Assembly (NCBI GenBank): GCA_963663145.1
Contig: OY760134.1
Span: 2,790,001 to 2,854,000 of the forward strand
Reading direction: 5' to 3'
DNA from: Azotimanducus sp963663145
Lineage (GTDB): Bacteria > Pseudomonadota > Gammaproteobacteria > Pseudomonadales > Azotimanducaceae
Length of the DNA stretch: 64,000 nt
The position numbers and the translations under genes were made by a program. Numbering within the stretch: position 1 is the first letter of the stretch; each line of letters begins with the position of its first letter. Shown piece after piece: positions 33,322 through 42,702 of the stretch. A model generated the notes under the pieces. It did not search any database. It saw only the letters and a list, made by a program, of their open reading frames with translations, and had not been told where the DNA came from.

Positions 33322-33552
33322 CTAATTCTTGATTTTGAATTCTATATGGTATTCATCGTCAGAACTTCTGCAAGACAGCACCTCATGCCCGTGAATTCGG
33401 CACCACGCAGGGATGTCGTACATGACTCCGGGATCTGTCGCAATGAGCTGCACCAAGGCGCCCGCCGATAATTGCGATGCGGCTTCTTGCGCACGAATAA
33501 CTGGAACGGGACAGAGTAGTCCGCGGGTATCGAGCTGATGCGGGCTAGACAT
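33322..33552 (-). CDS. TusA-like sulfurtransferase
   Basis: A 76-residue sulfur carrier. The signature is LDTRGLLCPVPVIRAQEA, with the CPxP cysteine that holds the persulfide. It relays sulfur from a cysteine desulfurase to acceptors, for example for tRNA thiolation. The ATG at 33552 lies inside the end of the PP-loop gene upstream (8-base overlap), so the two are translationally coupled and probably work together. Many TusA homologues act outside tRNA modification, so the acceptor is inferred from context. Confidence 0.8.
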   Translation of the reverse strand: MSSPHQLDTRGLLCPVPVIRAQEAASQLSAGALVQLIATDPGVMYDIPAWCRIHGHEVLSCRSSDDEYHIEFKIKN

Positions 33553-34591
33553 GCCAAGCGTTGGGTATGTCCGCAGGCGAGAATGGGCGCACGCGCAGGA
33601 TTTGTGAGCGCCCATCCTGCCAATTCGCCCTCATCTTGACGCAATCGGCATCGCGACCCTGGCTATAGCGTCCAACGATGCGCGCTGCCAGTTCAAGATC
33701 CTGCACGCTCGGCAAGCCATCGATCAAGCTAAAAGGACCTTCATGGGATTCCATCTCCAAGCTCAAGAATCGCTTTCTGTACCCCAGCAAATAGTGGTTC
33801 TCACCCTGCTCTCTGCCGATAATCAGTTTGAAGCGATGATTTGGGCGCACATGCCTGCCGACCTTGAGGAGCATGATGTCGTCAAGCTGGTAGTCTCTTT
33901 CGCCGCGCGAGCGCCAGAGGTCTGCGAGCTTCGCCGAGTAATATTTATCGGTCAGGAAGCAACAGCCGCCAGCCGGTTGCGAGTAATCTCCAAAGCCAAA
34001 GTGTCTGGCGAGTTCTATTTGCGGCTTGCGGTCTCGGCCATGAAAACCGAACAGTCGTGAGCGATCCACCCAGCCTTCTCGTTCCGGCAGTGTTGGCGCC
34101 AGATTGAGGGCGCACAGGGGTCGCAAGAGCCGGTCTCCCACACCCGAATCGCGGGCGATGATAGGCATGGCCTCGCGCCGCTGCGACTTGGGTCTTTGGC
34201 CAATCACTTCCCCGGTGATGATGAAATCGAAGCCTTTCTCTTCGGCGTATCCCCAAGCACTTGCTTGGTTCACCATGAAGATCTTGCAGTCGAGACAGGG
34301 ATTGAGATGCTGACCGTAGCCATGCTTCGGATTCAAGACGATGTCTTTGTATTCGATGGAGATGTCGATGATGTGCAAGGGTATGCCGAGCTGCTCGGCA
34401 CTCCAAAGCGCGTTGTTACGCTTCGGTTTGTTCCTTTGCCGCTCACGTATGGCCGAGGTGTGCCCCTCCACACAAAAGCCGGTGAAGAAGTTTAGGCCAT
34501 GCACTTCAATGTCCTGCTCCATCACCACCTTGGCCGCGAGCATGGAATCCAACCCGCCAGAAATGAGCGCGAGTGCCTTGCGCTTGGTCAT
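33545..34591 (-). CDS. PP-loop ATPase, MnmA/ThiI-like predicted tRNA thiolase
   Basis: About 348 residues. The N-terminal PP-loop ALISGGLDSMLAAKVV binds ATP. NPCLDCKIFM carries a CxxC, FIITGEVIGQRPKSQ resembles the MnmA active region, and a later GGCCFL gives another cysteine pair. The C-terminal part (about 200-330, with RHVRPNHRFKLIIGREQGENHYL) resembles the NFACT-R/DUF814 RNA-binding domain. It likely adenylates a tRNA uridine and transfers sulfur. The gene overlaps a TusA-like gene and follows a cysteine desulfurase remnant. The start is ATG 34591; TTG 34597 is also possible. Confidence 0.7.
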   Translation of the reverse strand: MTKRKALALISGGLDSMLAAKVVMEQDIEVHGLNFFTGFCVEGHTSAIRERQRNKPKRNNALWSAEQLGIPLHIIDISIEYKDIVLNPKHGYGQHLNPCLDCKIFMVNQASAWGYAEEKGFDFIITGEVIGQRPKSQRREAMPIIARDSGVGDRLLRPLCALNLAPTLPEREGWVDRSRLFGFHGRDRKPQIELARHFGFGDYSQPAGGCCFLTDKYYSAKLADLWRSRGERDYQLDDIMLLKVGRHVRPNHRFKLIIGREQGENHYLLGYRKRFLSLEMESHEGPFSLIDGLPSVQDLELAARIVGRYSQGRDADCVKMRANWQDGRSQILRVRPFSPADIPNAWHV

Positions 34592-34853
34592 GGGCAAGGG
34601 ATTCCTGTGGTAGTCGATTGTTTCATAGGTGAATTTTATCCCTCACGGCGATTTTTCGCGCCCTAGAGATCTTTCGCGGCGCACGCCTGCGCCACCCCCG
34701 ACCCGACCGCGAGCTCATCTAAGACTCACGGACCACGCCTACGAAAAGTGCGTCGTGCCTAAACCATCGGAAGGTTGGCAATGGGTTCGGTGCGGAGGCC
34801 AGTGGCCGCGAAAGACGTTCGATCGAAACATCAGTACGTTGGGTAGTTCAGTC

Positions 34854-35756
34854 TTAACGAAACAAATTGGCTAGCGACACTTCGTTTAGAACGCGCTCAA
34901 CCAAGGCTACGCCTTCCTCTAGATCTTCATCACATGTGTCGAACCCAAGGCTAAAGCGTATGGAAGCTTCAGATTCGTCCCTATTCAAGCCAATCGCTTG
35001 CAGCACATGTGATGACTCTGGAATACCTGACGTGCAGGCGGAACCAGTTGAAGCCGCCAAATGTGGTTGCGGTGCACCGAGGATGTCATGCGCTGAAAAC
35101 CCTGTGAATTTCATGTTCGCGTTACCGGGATGTCGGACCTGTCCTGCGGGACCATTGAGGGCTATGGGCCATCGCAGTCCTAGTAGCATTTCCACAAATC
35201 TATCTCGTCTAGAACGCAATCGAGCACGGCGACCCACAGCATCACCTTCTGCGAGTAACTCCGCCGCCTTGCCCATTCCCACGCAGAGCGCTGTCGGAAG
35301 TGTGCCAGACCGCAATCCGTTTTGCTGACCACCGCCGTAGATTAGAGGTTCGACACGATGCTGCAATTCACGAGCGATATAAGCAGCGCCGATTCCCTTT
35401 GGGCCGTAAATCTTGTGTCCCGATAGGCTCAAGGCATCGACGTAACTCCCAAAGCAATTCATGTTCAGTGCGATAGGCGCCTGCGCCGCATCACAATGGA
35501 GTATGCAGCCATGATTTCTAACTATGTCGGAGATTCCTCTCGTGTCCTGTATTGTTCCTATTTCGTTATTGACGGCCATGATGGACACGGCGAACACATC
35601 GTCGTCCAAGGCGACCTTCAAAGCAGAAATGTCAACAATGCCTTCACGATTTACAGGTATCGGCTCGATTGAAAAACCGAACTGTTCTCCCAAAACCCTT
35701 GTCGCCGCCAACACGCACTTATGCTCAATCGCACTGACCAGAACACGCCGCCGACT
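34854..35756 (-). pseudogene. Cysteine desulfurase (NifS/IscS-like), 5' part deleted
   Basis: About 300 residues of a pyridoxal-phosphate desulfurase remain. They include VLVSAIEHKCVLAATRVL, CDAAQAP, the PLP-lysine motif SLSGHKIYGPKGIG, GGGQQNGLRSGT and the catalytic cysteine loop ASTGSACTSGIPESSHVLQAIG. Homology ends near 35756; the first 80 to 100 residues, with part of the cofactor site, are missing. The frame stays open to 36059 by chance, antisense to mazEF. The gene probably fed the PP-loop protein and TusA downstream. Base use appears less GC-rich than the neighbours. Almost certainly inactive. Confidence 0.8.
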
Positions 35757-35763
35757 AGGGAAA

Positions 35764-35776
35764 GCAGTTATACTGC
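35764..35776 (+). promoter_or_regulatory. Palindrome over the mazE -10 box
   Basis: GCAGT-TAT-ACTGC is a perfect 5-bp inverted repeat that contains TATACT (35769-35774). A start of transcription would fall at or beside the ATG at 35781, so the message may be leaderless. The palindrome is a likely autoregulatory operator of the toxin-antitoxin pair. No good -35 box was found. Confidence 0.4.
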
Positions 35777-35780
35777 GGGT

Positions 35781-36017
35781 ATGAAAACAGCCGTTTCGAT
35801 CCCCGACGATATTTTCGAACGCGCCGAGGGACTGGCCTCGCAGGGACAGCGTTCCCGAAGCGAAGTGTACGCCGCCGCGCTCAACGAGTATCTTGCGCGC
35901 CATGCGCAAGACGAGATCACCGGCGCAATGAACCGGGTATGCGACGAGGTCGGAGGGAATGATGACGCCTTCCTCGCCGCCGCCGCTAGGCGATTGCTCA
36001 TCCATACCGAATGGTGA
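35781..36017 (+). CDS. mazE: MazE/CopG-type antitoxin
   Basis: A 78-residue protein with a ribbon-helix-helix N-terminus (MKTAVSIPDDIFERAEGLASQGQRSRSEVYAAALNEYL) and an acidic C-terminal arm that would occupy the MazF active site. It overlaps the toxin gene by 7 bases. The pair sits where the 5' end of a cysteine desulfurase gene should be. Confidence 0.85.
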   Translation: MKTAVSIPDDIFERAEGLASQGQRSRSEVYAAALNEYLARHAQDEITGAMNRVCDEVGGNDDAFLAAAARRLLIHTEW

Positions 36018-36355
36018 TTTCCCAAGGCGACGTGTGCTGGGCCGACCTGCCGGAGCCAACGGGTTCGGGGCCGGGCTTCCGTCGGCCGGTTATCGTCGTC
36101 CAAGGCGACGCGCTAAACCGGAGCCGCTTGGCCACGGCGCTCTGCGTCCCGCTGACCACTAATCTACGTTGGGCGGACGCCCCGGGAAACGTGCTATTGA
36201 CCGCCGCGATGACGGGGCTGCCGAAAGACTCCGTCGCAAACGCGACGCAAATCGTCGCGCTCGACCGATCATTACTCGAAGAACGCACGGGCCGGATTTC
36301 CTCGGCCAAGCTCGAACTGCTGCTCGCCGGAATCGACACCGTTCTCGGACGTTAG
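36011..36355 (+). CDS. mazF: MazF/PemK family endoribonuclease toxin
   Basis: A 114-residue toxin that cuts single-stranded mRNA. The fold markers are MVISQGDVCWADLPEPTGSG, FRRPVIVVQGDALNRSRLATALCVPLTTN and the later KDSVANATQIVALDRSLLEERTG. It overlaps mazE and ends 26 bases before the convergent TonB receptor gene. It looks intact. Confidence 0.9.
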   Translation: MVISQGDVCWADLPEPTGSGPGFRRPVIVVQGDALNRSRLATALCVPLTTNLRWADAPGNVLLTAAMTGLPKDSVANATQIVALDRSLLEERTGRISSAKLELLLAGIDTVLGR

Positions 36356-36381
36356 GGCCGCAGGTGGCTTCGACGAAGATC

Positions 36382-38976
36382 TCAGCCTTTGAGATTCGCG
36401 CCGACGCTTAGAAACACCCGCCGTCCTCTCGGGTCCGCCGAACGCGGGTCGTAACTTCCCGCGATCGCGACGTTGGGGGGATCCTCTTCGAATAGATTGG
36501 CCACCCCCAAAGAGACCCAGGTTTCGGCGTTTCGGCCAAAGGCACCCCCAAACGACCACCGAGAGGAGAGATCAAGCGTAGTAAAGCTATCAATCGAACC
36601 ACCCGCATCGTCCTTGTAGTCGCCGACATGACGCAGGAGTGCCGAGAGATCCAATGATCCACGCGAAAGCGTCATGCCGATGGTGGCTTTGAACTCCTGA
36701 TTCGGTGCACCCAGATTGGCGCGATTGAGCTTGCCGAGAGCGTCCACTTTCGTCCCGTCGTTGGTCACATCGTAGGCGAGCAGCCAGCTCGCCTCACCCC
36801 AAGCCAAAAGCGGGCCGAGGTGGGTGTCCCAATCAAACCTTGCCGACAGATCCAGACCGGTCGTGTCGATGGCATCGGCATTGATGAAGGCGACCTTGAC
36901 GATCGAGATGGTGCCTGCGGCGGTGCGTTCAACTCGGGGATCCAAGGGGTTGGCATTCACGATGGCTTGCGCATTGTCCTTGCGCAACACATCCTCGAAG
37001 GAGTAGTGCCAGAGGTCGGCGCTTAGGGAGAAATCACTTTCCGATTGCCAAGTCGCGCCGAGATTGTAGGCACGCGAAGTTTCCGGCTTGAGTTCGGGAT
37101 CACCAAGCGTGCGGCGTCCGGCAAAGGTGGTCGAGCCGTCATAGTCGATAATGTTGGTGAAATTGGTTTGTACGCCTTGGGTTTGAAAGGGCGACGGGGC
37201 GCGAAAGGATGTGCTGAACGAGGCGCGCAAGGAAACCGCGTCGCTCGGACGCGCAAGTAGGGTGAGCTTGGGGTCGAGGGTATCCCCGGTCCCTTCGCCA
37301 TAGTCTTCGTAACGCAACGCAAGCGTGGCTTCGATCCGAGGCAGGACAGGCAACCAGACTTCGGCATAGGCCGCGTAGACATCATCCTCGGCGGCAAAGT
37401 TTGAATTGCCGATCAGGAACGCGAATCCATCCGAGCGCGTGACGGGATCGTAGCTGAACTTGATCGATTGACGCCGATATTGAGTGCCCACGGCATAGGC
37501 GCCATCAAGGATGGGTAGTAGGCCGGTCAGATTGGCTTCAAGGGTGGTGAGCCTTGAATCTCCTTCTCCGCGATAGTCGCCGATGATGAAGCGCCTCAGG
37601 TCGGGCGAATTGTGCAGCGGGTCGCCGGGCACCGCCGTGAAGGCGGAACTGAACGGATTGAAGAACAGGCAGTCGCCTTCGCCGGGATTGACGTTCGCTT
37701 GGGTGCCATTCCGACAATTCTCGCCTCCAAACCCCAAGAGGGCTGCTTGGAAGTTCTCCGCGATGACATCCCTCGGGCCCAGCATCGCATCGTTCATCGC
37801 ATGCACAAGCGAGATATCCAATTCTGAACCGCGCGAAATGTCCCGCTTAAATCCAAACGCCATGCGAGCGGTTTCATGCTCGTAGTAGTTGACTTCCGGA
37901 GGCTGTCCGTATCCGTAGGGCCTTCCCTGAAACCACACCTCCTCGCCGAAGGGGTTTCCCGGGTGATAAACGGGCACCTTCGGCGTGTTGAGCACCGGGA
38001 AACTTGGCGAGACATCGCGGCTGATGTCGTTCTTGGCATAGCCAATTTCCGCGCCCATGTTCGTCCGATCATCGAGGTGCCAGTCGAAACGCCCCCAAGT
38101 CTGAATCCGTTCTTCGTTCGGCACCGCGGTGACTTGGGGACCATAGTCGAACCTGCATATGGTGTTTCCGGCAGATAGCTCTTGCCGCAATCCCGCGTAG
38201 GATTCGCAGCCGGGGTCTGCGATGGTGCGCCCAAGCGAAGGCACTCGAAAACTCCCAGGGTTCCCGAAGCCGCTGGTCGCCGGCTTAAGCCAATCCACCT
38301 CAATCAACACCAAGCTTGTCCGATCAAGATAACTCGCGGCAAGCAAGTATTCTCCGCTTGTCCCCATGCTTCCACCCACGACAGCATCAAGCGTCAGGTC
38401 ATCTTGAGATCCATTTCCGGTACGGCTGCGATACTCGACTTGGATTTCGGCACCCCGAAAGCCACGCCGGGTCATAAAATTCGCGACTCCGGCAACAGCT
38501 TCGGAACCGTAGATCGCGGCCGCGCCATCCTTCAAGATTTCCACCCGATCAAGCGCGAGCATAGGCACCAGGCCAGCAAGATCAACGAAACTGGAACCAT
38601 CGTCGGTTTGTGCCGCGGAGAGCACCTGCCTTCTGCCGTCCAAGAGCACTAAGGTTGACGCCACCCCAAGGCCTCGCAGATTGATATTGGCCGTCCCCAC
38701 GGTGAAGTTCTGGGTCAGATTGTCCGAGTTGTTCTCGGACCCGGCGTTAATGGATAACACGCCCACGACATCACGGAAATCCTTGATGCCCGAATCGAGA
38801 AGCGTTTGTCGCTCAAGAATGGACAGGGGAGATGCCGAGTCGCCTTGGCGCACGATGCGACTCCCCGTCGGCGCCGTGACCACAAGTTCTTCAATGGCGG
38901 ACGTCTCCGCGCAAGCAAGCGTCGTGAACAGGGCGGAGAGCAGCGCCAGCCCCATCATTGCATTTCTTCTCAACAC
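36382..38976 (-). CDS. TonB-dependent outer membrane receptor
   Basis: An 864-residue receptor. A signal peptide (MMGLALLSALFTTLACA) is followed by a plug domain with IEELVVTAPTGSRI near the N-terminus, INLRGLGVASTLVLLDGRR and VEILKDGAAAIYGSEAVAGVANFMTR. The rest is a 22-strand barrel that ends in a TonB-receptor C-terminus (RRVFLSVGANLKG). The plug style (RGLG...LVLLDGRR) is that of receptors for carbohydrates, peptides or other large compounds rather than siderophores. No neighbouring gene points to the substrate. Confidence 0.9.
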   Translation of the reverse strand: MLRRNAMMGLALLSALFTTLACAETSAIEELVVTAPTGSRIVRQGDSASPLSILERQTLLDSGIKDFRDVVGVLSINAGSENNSDNLTQNFTVGTANINLRGLGVASTLVLLDGRRQVLSAAQTDDGSSFVDLAGLVPMLALDRVEILKDGAAAIYGSEAVAGVANFMTRRGFRGAEIQVEYRSRTGNGSQDDLTLDAVVGGSMGTSGEYLLAASYLDRTSLVLIEVDWLKPATSGFGNPGSFRVPSLGRTIADPGCESYAGLRQELSAGNTICRFDYGPQVTAVPNEERIQTWGRFDWHLDDRTNMGAEIGYAKNDISRDVSPSFPVLNTPKVPVYHPGNPFGEEVWFQGRPYGYGQPPEVNYYEHETARMAFGFKRDISRGSELDISLVHAMNDAMLGPRDVIAENFQAALLGFGGENCRNGTQANVNPGEGDCLFFNPFSSAFTAVPGDPLHNSPDLRRFIIGDYRGEGDSRLTTLEANLTGLLPILDGAYAVGTQYRRQSIKFSYDPVTRSDGFAFLIGNSNFAAEDDVYAAYAEVWLPVLPRIEATLALRYEDYGEGTGDTLDPKLTLLARPSDAVSLRASFSTSFRAPSPFQTQGVQTNFTNIIDYDGSTTFAGRRTLGDPELKPETSRAYNLGATWQSESDFSLSADLWHYSFEDVLRKDNAQAIVNANPLDPRVERTAAGTISIVKVAFINADAIDTTGLDLSARFDWDTHLGPLLAWGEASWLLAYDVTNDGTKVDALGKLNRANLGAPNQEFKATIGMTLSRGSLDLSALLRHVGDYKDDAGGSIDSFTTLDLSSRWSFGGAFGRNAETWVSLGVANLFEEDPPNVAIAGSYDPRSADPRGRRVFLSVGANLKG

Positions 38977-39036
38977 TTTACGTCCCAGCCTACATCCAAT
39001 ATCCGCAAGGATAAGCTATTCCGCTACTTAGATTCT

Positions 39037-40623
39037 TTAGCGCAAGAACGCGTTGTAGGCGGGGTTCTGAGTTTCTTCCGAATATCTATAGCCTATTCGG
39101 TCCAGGTCCCGAGTCAAACGATTTTGATCGGATGCGGCGGCTTCAAAGCCGACCAGTACTCGTCCCCAAGCGGCCCCATGATTTCTGTAGTGAAACATGG
39201 TGATGTTCCATGCACCGCCGAGCATCGCCAAGAAGCGGCGCAGGGCACCGATTCGCTCCGGGAACTCGATTCGGTAGATAAGCTCCTGCTTGGTGCCGGT
39301 CACACGCCCGCCAACCATGTAACGCACATGCAGCTTGGCAAGATCATTGTCGGTCATGTCCACGACCTCATAGCCGGCCTGTTCAAGCCTGTCGAAAATC
39401 TGGCTGCGTTCTTGATGGCCCTGAATCTTGAGTCCCACGTAGACTTGGGCGGTGTCTTTTCCGGCATAGCGGTAGTTGAATTCGGTAATGCTGCGATGTC
39501 CAAGCTCTTGACAGAAGCGGCGGAAACTCCCTGCGCGTTCGGGGATCTTGGCGGCCAGCACGACTTCGCGCTGCTCACCAAATTCGGCCACCTCGGAAAT
39601 GTATCGCAGCCGATCAAAATTCACGTTTGCGCCGCTCAATATGGCAATCAGCGTTTTGCCGCGAATAGCTTGCTGCTCAACATGCTTCTTCAATCCGGCC
39701 AAGGCGAGGGCACCCGCTGGCTCGGCAATGGCGCGCGCATCGTCAAAGATGTCCTTGATGGCCGCGCAAATCTCGTCGGTTGAGACGGTGATAAGACCAT
39801 CCACATGTCCGCGTGTCACTCGGAAGGGCTCCGCGCCGACCTGGGCCACGGAAACACCGTCGGTAAACAAATCCAATTGGTCGCGTTCCAGTTCGACGCG
39901 CGCATCGGCGGCAAACGCCGCGCTCATGCAGGCGGAACCTTCGACCTCGACCCCAATGACCTCAACCTGCGGACGGACGTGCTTGATGGCGGCGACAACA
40001 CCTGCAATCAGGCCTCCGCCTCCGACCGGCACATATACGCTGTCAAACGAGTCGTTCGCTTCAAGAAGCTCGGCACCTATGGTCCCCTGGCCAGCGATCA
40101 CGTCCGCATCATCATAGGGATGCACGAACACCCGGGCTTCATCTTCTTCTATGCGGCGAGCGGCGAGCGCTGCCTCATCGAAGGTCTCCCCTTCGAACAC
40201 CACGCGAGCCCCATACGCCCGCACCGCCTCAACCTTGATTTGCTCGGTGTTCTTACCCATCACGACGACTGCGGAGATGCCGAAGCGTCGTGCGGCGAGT
40301 GCAACGCCTTGCGCATGGTTGCCGGCAGATGCCGTGACCACCCCTCGGGCGCGTTCGGCTTCGCTCATGTGTGCGATCTTGTTGAGTGCTCCACGAAGCT
40401 TGAAGGAATGCACGGGCTGCATGTCTTCACGCTTCAAGAGGACGTTGTTGTCGAGCCGCAACGAGAGTTTCGCGGCCGACTGCAAGGGCGTCTTCAGTGC
40501 CGTATCGTAAATGCGCGCCTCGGAGATGCGCTTGGCATAGTCTTCAAGCGCCACGCGAGCATCGAGCCTAGAACAGCTAGCATCCATCAGACCGAGCCCT
40601 TTGTAACGCCGCCCGCGCGGCAT
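39037..40623 (-). CDS. ilvA: Threonine ammonia-lyase, biosynthetic
   Basis: A 528-residue pyridoxal-phosphate enzyme that converts threonine to 2-oxobutyrate for isoleucine synthesis. The PLP lysine is Lys75 (PVHSFKLRGALNKI); VTASAGNHAQGVALAA and the glycine loop VYVPVGGGGLIAG complete the core. Two ACT-like regulatory domains follow (FRRFCQELGHRSITEFNYRYA and LRRFLAMLGGAWNITMFHYRNHG), as in isoleucine-inhibited IlvA. The start could be ATG 40623 or ATG 40587. Confidence 0.95.
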   Translation of the reverse strand: MPRGRRYKGLGLMDASCSRLDARVALEDYAKRISEARIYDTALKTPLQSAAKLSLRLDNNVLLKREDMQPVHSFKLRGALNKIAHMSEAERARGVVTASAGNHAQGVALAARRFGISAVVVMGKNTEQIKVEAVRAYGARVVFEGETFDEAALAARRIEEDEARVFVHPYDDADVIAGQGTIGAELLEANDSFDSVYVPVGGGGLIAGVVAAIKHVRPQVEVIGVEVEGSACMSAAFAADARVELERDQLDLFTDGVSVAQVGAEPFRVTRGHVDGLITVSTDEICAAIKDIFDDARAIAEPAGALALAGLKKHVEQQAIRGKTLIAILSGANVNFDRLRYISEVAEFGEQREVVLAAKIPERAGSFRRFCQELGHRSITEFNYRYAGKDTAQVYVGLKIQGHQERSQIFDRLEQAGYEVVDMTDNDLAKLHVRYMVGGRVTGTKQELIYRIEFPERIGALRRFLAMLGGAWNITMFHYRNHGAAWGRVLVGFEAAASDQNRLTRDLDRIGYRYSEETQNPAYNAFLR

Positions 40624-40660
40624 AGCTATTCATACCCTCTCCATAGGCCTGGGTCAGCCG

Positions 40661-41182
40661 TCAGTAGCGCGGGTCTTTGTCGTCCACAGACTTGCCGCGA
40701 GCGGGCACCAACACATTGCGATTGAAGGTGCAGATCATTTCGTCGCGCTGGTTCTTGCCTATGGTGCGAATAGTGACGATGCCTTGCCCGGGTCGAGACT
40801 TGGATTCTCGTTTCGCCAATACTTCGGATTCCCCATAGATGGTGTCCCCGGCGAATACCGGGCCGGTGAACTTCACTTCGTCCATGCCGAGATTGGCGAT
40901 CGCCTTTTGACTAATGTCCGTCACGCTCATGCCGATCAGCAGGGCAAGGGTATAGGGACTGACCACCAGATTCTTGCCGAACTCCGAGTGCTTTGCATAC
41001 TCGGCATCGAAATGCAGCGGATGGGTGTTCATGGTGAGCAAGGTAAAGAAATGATTATCCGCTTCGGTGACGGTTTTTCCGGGCCTGTGTTCATAGACAT
41101 CGCCGACTTCGAAGTCTTCGAAATAGCGGCCGAAAGTCTCACGATAGCGATTGTTGCCGAGTTGTTTTGTATATTTAGTCAA
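40661..41182 (-). CDS. MaoC family dehydratase
   Basis: About 173 residues with a single hot-dog fold. YFEDFEVGDVYEHRPGKTVTEADN is the N-terminal MaoC motif; the hydratase active-site region is TMNTHPLHFDAEYAKHSEFGKNLV, with Asp and His in place. KRESKSRPGQGIVTIRT follows. Members hydrate enoyl-CoA or mesaconyl-CoA-like thioesters. The start is unclear: TTG 41182 and TTG 41224 are the only candidates and neither has a good ribosome site. It is 37 bases upstream of ilvA on the same strand. Confidence 0.85.
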   Translation of the reverse strand: MTKYTKQLGNNRYRETFGRYFEDFEVGDVYEHRPGKTVTEADNHFFTLLTMNTHPLHFDAEYAKHSEFGKNLVVSPYTLALLIGMSVTDISQKAIANLGMDEVKFTGPVFAGDTIYGESEVLAKRESKSRPGQGIVTIRTIGKNQRDEMICTFNRNVLVPARGKSVDDKDPRY

Positions 41183-41265
41183 GATTCTGAATTCAACTGG
41201 AAGTAGAGCGCGAAGTGTACACAAGGATGGCTCAGCTTGAAGCTTTCATTGAGGCCGAAAGTGCT

Positions 41266-41342
41266 TGGTGGGCCCGGTAGGACTTGAACCTACGACCAAT
41301 GGATTATGAGTCCACTGCTCTAACCAACTGAGCTACGAGCCC
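41266..41342 (-). tRNA. tRNA with CAU anticodon (elongator Met or Ile2)
   Basis: A complete cloverleaf on the leftward strand, 77 bases including an encoded CCA (41266-41268). The 5' arm GGGCTCG pairs with CGGGCCC with a mismatch; the D arm has AGCTCAGTTGGTTAGAGC; the anticodon loop is CTCATAA; the T arm is GTAGGTTCAAGTCCTAC. The anticodon CAU is shared by elongator tRNA(Met) and the lysidine-modified tRNA(Ile2). The acceptor stem does not settle which one. Confidence 0.93.
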
Positions 41343-41496
41343 GATACACCGCAAAATTTCGCGTCACAAGAGTGAAATAGTGGTGCAGTTTAGCCGCAAA
41401 ACGCAAGCCTCATGACGGAACCAACGCAATTGCCCTGTGGCGCAGGCCTAGGGCCGGAGTACACTTGCGACGAGCGTTCCTGAAAGGACAAGCGAA

Positions 41497-42702
41497 TTGC
41501 TGCAACTCAGTGACCCGGACATCCTGAAGAAATTCATTCAAGACCCCTATCCGATGCTTGCGTTCGTCCGTGCCGAGCGAATGGTGAAGTCCCCCAACGG
41601 CGAATGGCTAGTGGCGCGCGACGAGGATGTGGAGTTCATACTGAAAGACTCGAGGTTCGGTAAACAGCCTCTGCCGGGCACCGAGCATCGCCTGCCCTTC
41701 TATGCGCGGGACTACACGCAACGCACTTCCATGCTGGATATCGATCCGCCCGACCACACCAGAATCCGTAGCCGATTTACCAAGGCCTTCAACGCCAAGC
41801 GCGTTCAAGACATGCGGCCGAGTATTCTTGAATTGGTGGATTCGATTCTTGACGCGCTGGTTCCACGCGGGCGCATGGAAGTCATGAGCGAATTCGCGCG
41901 GCCCATTCCCTCCACCATCATTTCGCGCATGCTGGGCGTGCCGGAATCGGACCGGCCAAGATTCAACGAGCTTTCTATGGGGCTCATTGAAGGCACCGGC
42001 GTGGACCCCGCGACGAGCCACCAAGAGCGCAATGCCCAGTCTCAAGTCCTGCGTGAAGAGTTCAGCGCCTATCTTTCGGCGCTCTTCGCCGAAAAGCGCA
42101 GGTCTCCGCAAGACGACCTGATCTCCGCGCTACTGCACAGGAATGAGGTTGAAGAGGCGCTCACCGAACGTGAACTCATCATCAATATTCTCTTGCTCTT
42201 TGTGGCCGGCCACGAAACCACGGTGAATCTCATCGGCAATGCGTTGGTTGCGCTGGTCCGGCATCCCGAACAACTCGAAAAACTGCGCGCCAACTTGGGA
42301 CTCATGCCGAAAGCCGTTGAAGAGTTCTTGCGCTACGACTCATCGGTCCAACAGCTTCCGCGCGTCGCGCAAGCCGACGTGCAGATCGGGGAACACTTGA
42401 TTCGCGCGGGAGAATTGGTGCTTCTCTTGTTGGGCTCCGCCGGTCGTGACGACGCAGTCTTTGAATCTCCTGAGGTGCTTGACATAGAGCGACCCATTAG
42501 ACGCCTGAAGAGCTTCGGAGGCGGGGCGCATTTCTGCATCGGCGCGCAACTGGCACGAATAGAGACCGAAATCGCCCTGAGGCAATTGATAGAACGCATA
42601 CCGGACTTCTCGATAGAAAACTTGGACAGCCTGAACTATCCCTTCAACCTGTTCTTTCGCGGGCCGGAGAAGATTGAAATGACCTTCGCGGCGCAAAGGT
42701 GA
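41497..42702 (+). CDS. Cytochrome P450
   Basis: A 401-residue soluble bacterial P450. The I-helix oxygen motif is LFVAGHETTVNLIGNAL, the ExxR helix is EEFLRYDSSVQ and the haem-binding loop is FGGGAHFCIGAQLARIE with the ligand Cys347. The N-terminal third has SMLDIDPPDHTRIRSRFTKAF as in CYP107/CYP109-like enzymes. Start is TTG 41497, nine bases after AAGGA. The stop overlaps the next gene (GTGA), so a sulfotransferase is made from the same message. The substrate is unknown. Confidence 0.93.
   Translation: MLQLSDPDILKKFIQDPYPMLAFVRAERMVKSPNGEWLVARDEDVEFILKDSRFGKQPLPGTEHRLPFYARDYTQRTSMLDIDPPDHTRIRSRFTKAFNAKRVQDMRPSILELVDSILDALVPRGRMEVMSEFARPIPSTIISRMLGVPESDRPRFNELSMGLIEGTGVDPATSHQERNAQSQVLREEFSAYLSALFAEKRRSPQDDLISALLHRNEVEEALTERELIINILLLFVAGHETTVNLIGNALVALVRHPEQLEKLRANLGLMPKAVEEFLRYDSSVQQLPRVAQADVQIGEHLIRAGELVLLLLGSAGRDDAVFESPEVLDIERPIRRLKSFGGGAHFCIGAQLARIETEIALRQLIERIPDFSIENLDSLNYPFNLFFRGPEKIEMTFAAQR

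Noticed and set aside
34598..34853. Possible gene between the PP-loop gene and the desulfurase remnant
   Set aside because: The only open frame is short, arginine- and proline-rich and without a ribosome site; I see nothing in this 256-base gap.
35757..36059. Open frame continuing the cysteine desulfurase through the mazEF region
   Set aside because: The protein there shows no desulfurase motif and is the reverse of mazE and mazF; it is open by chance.
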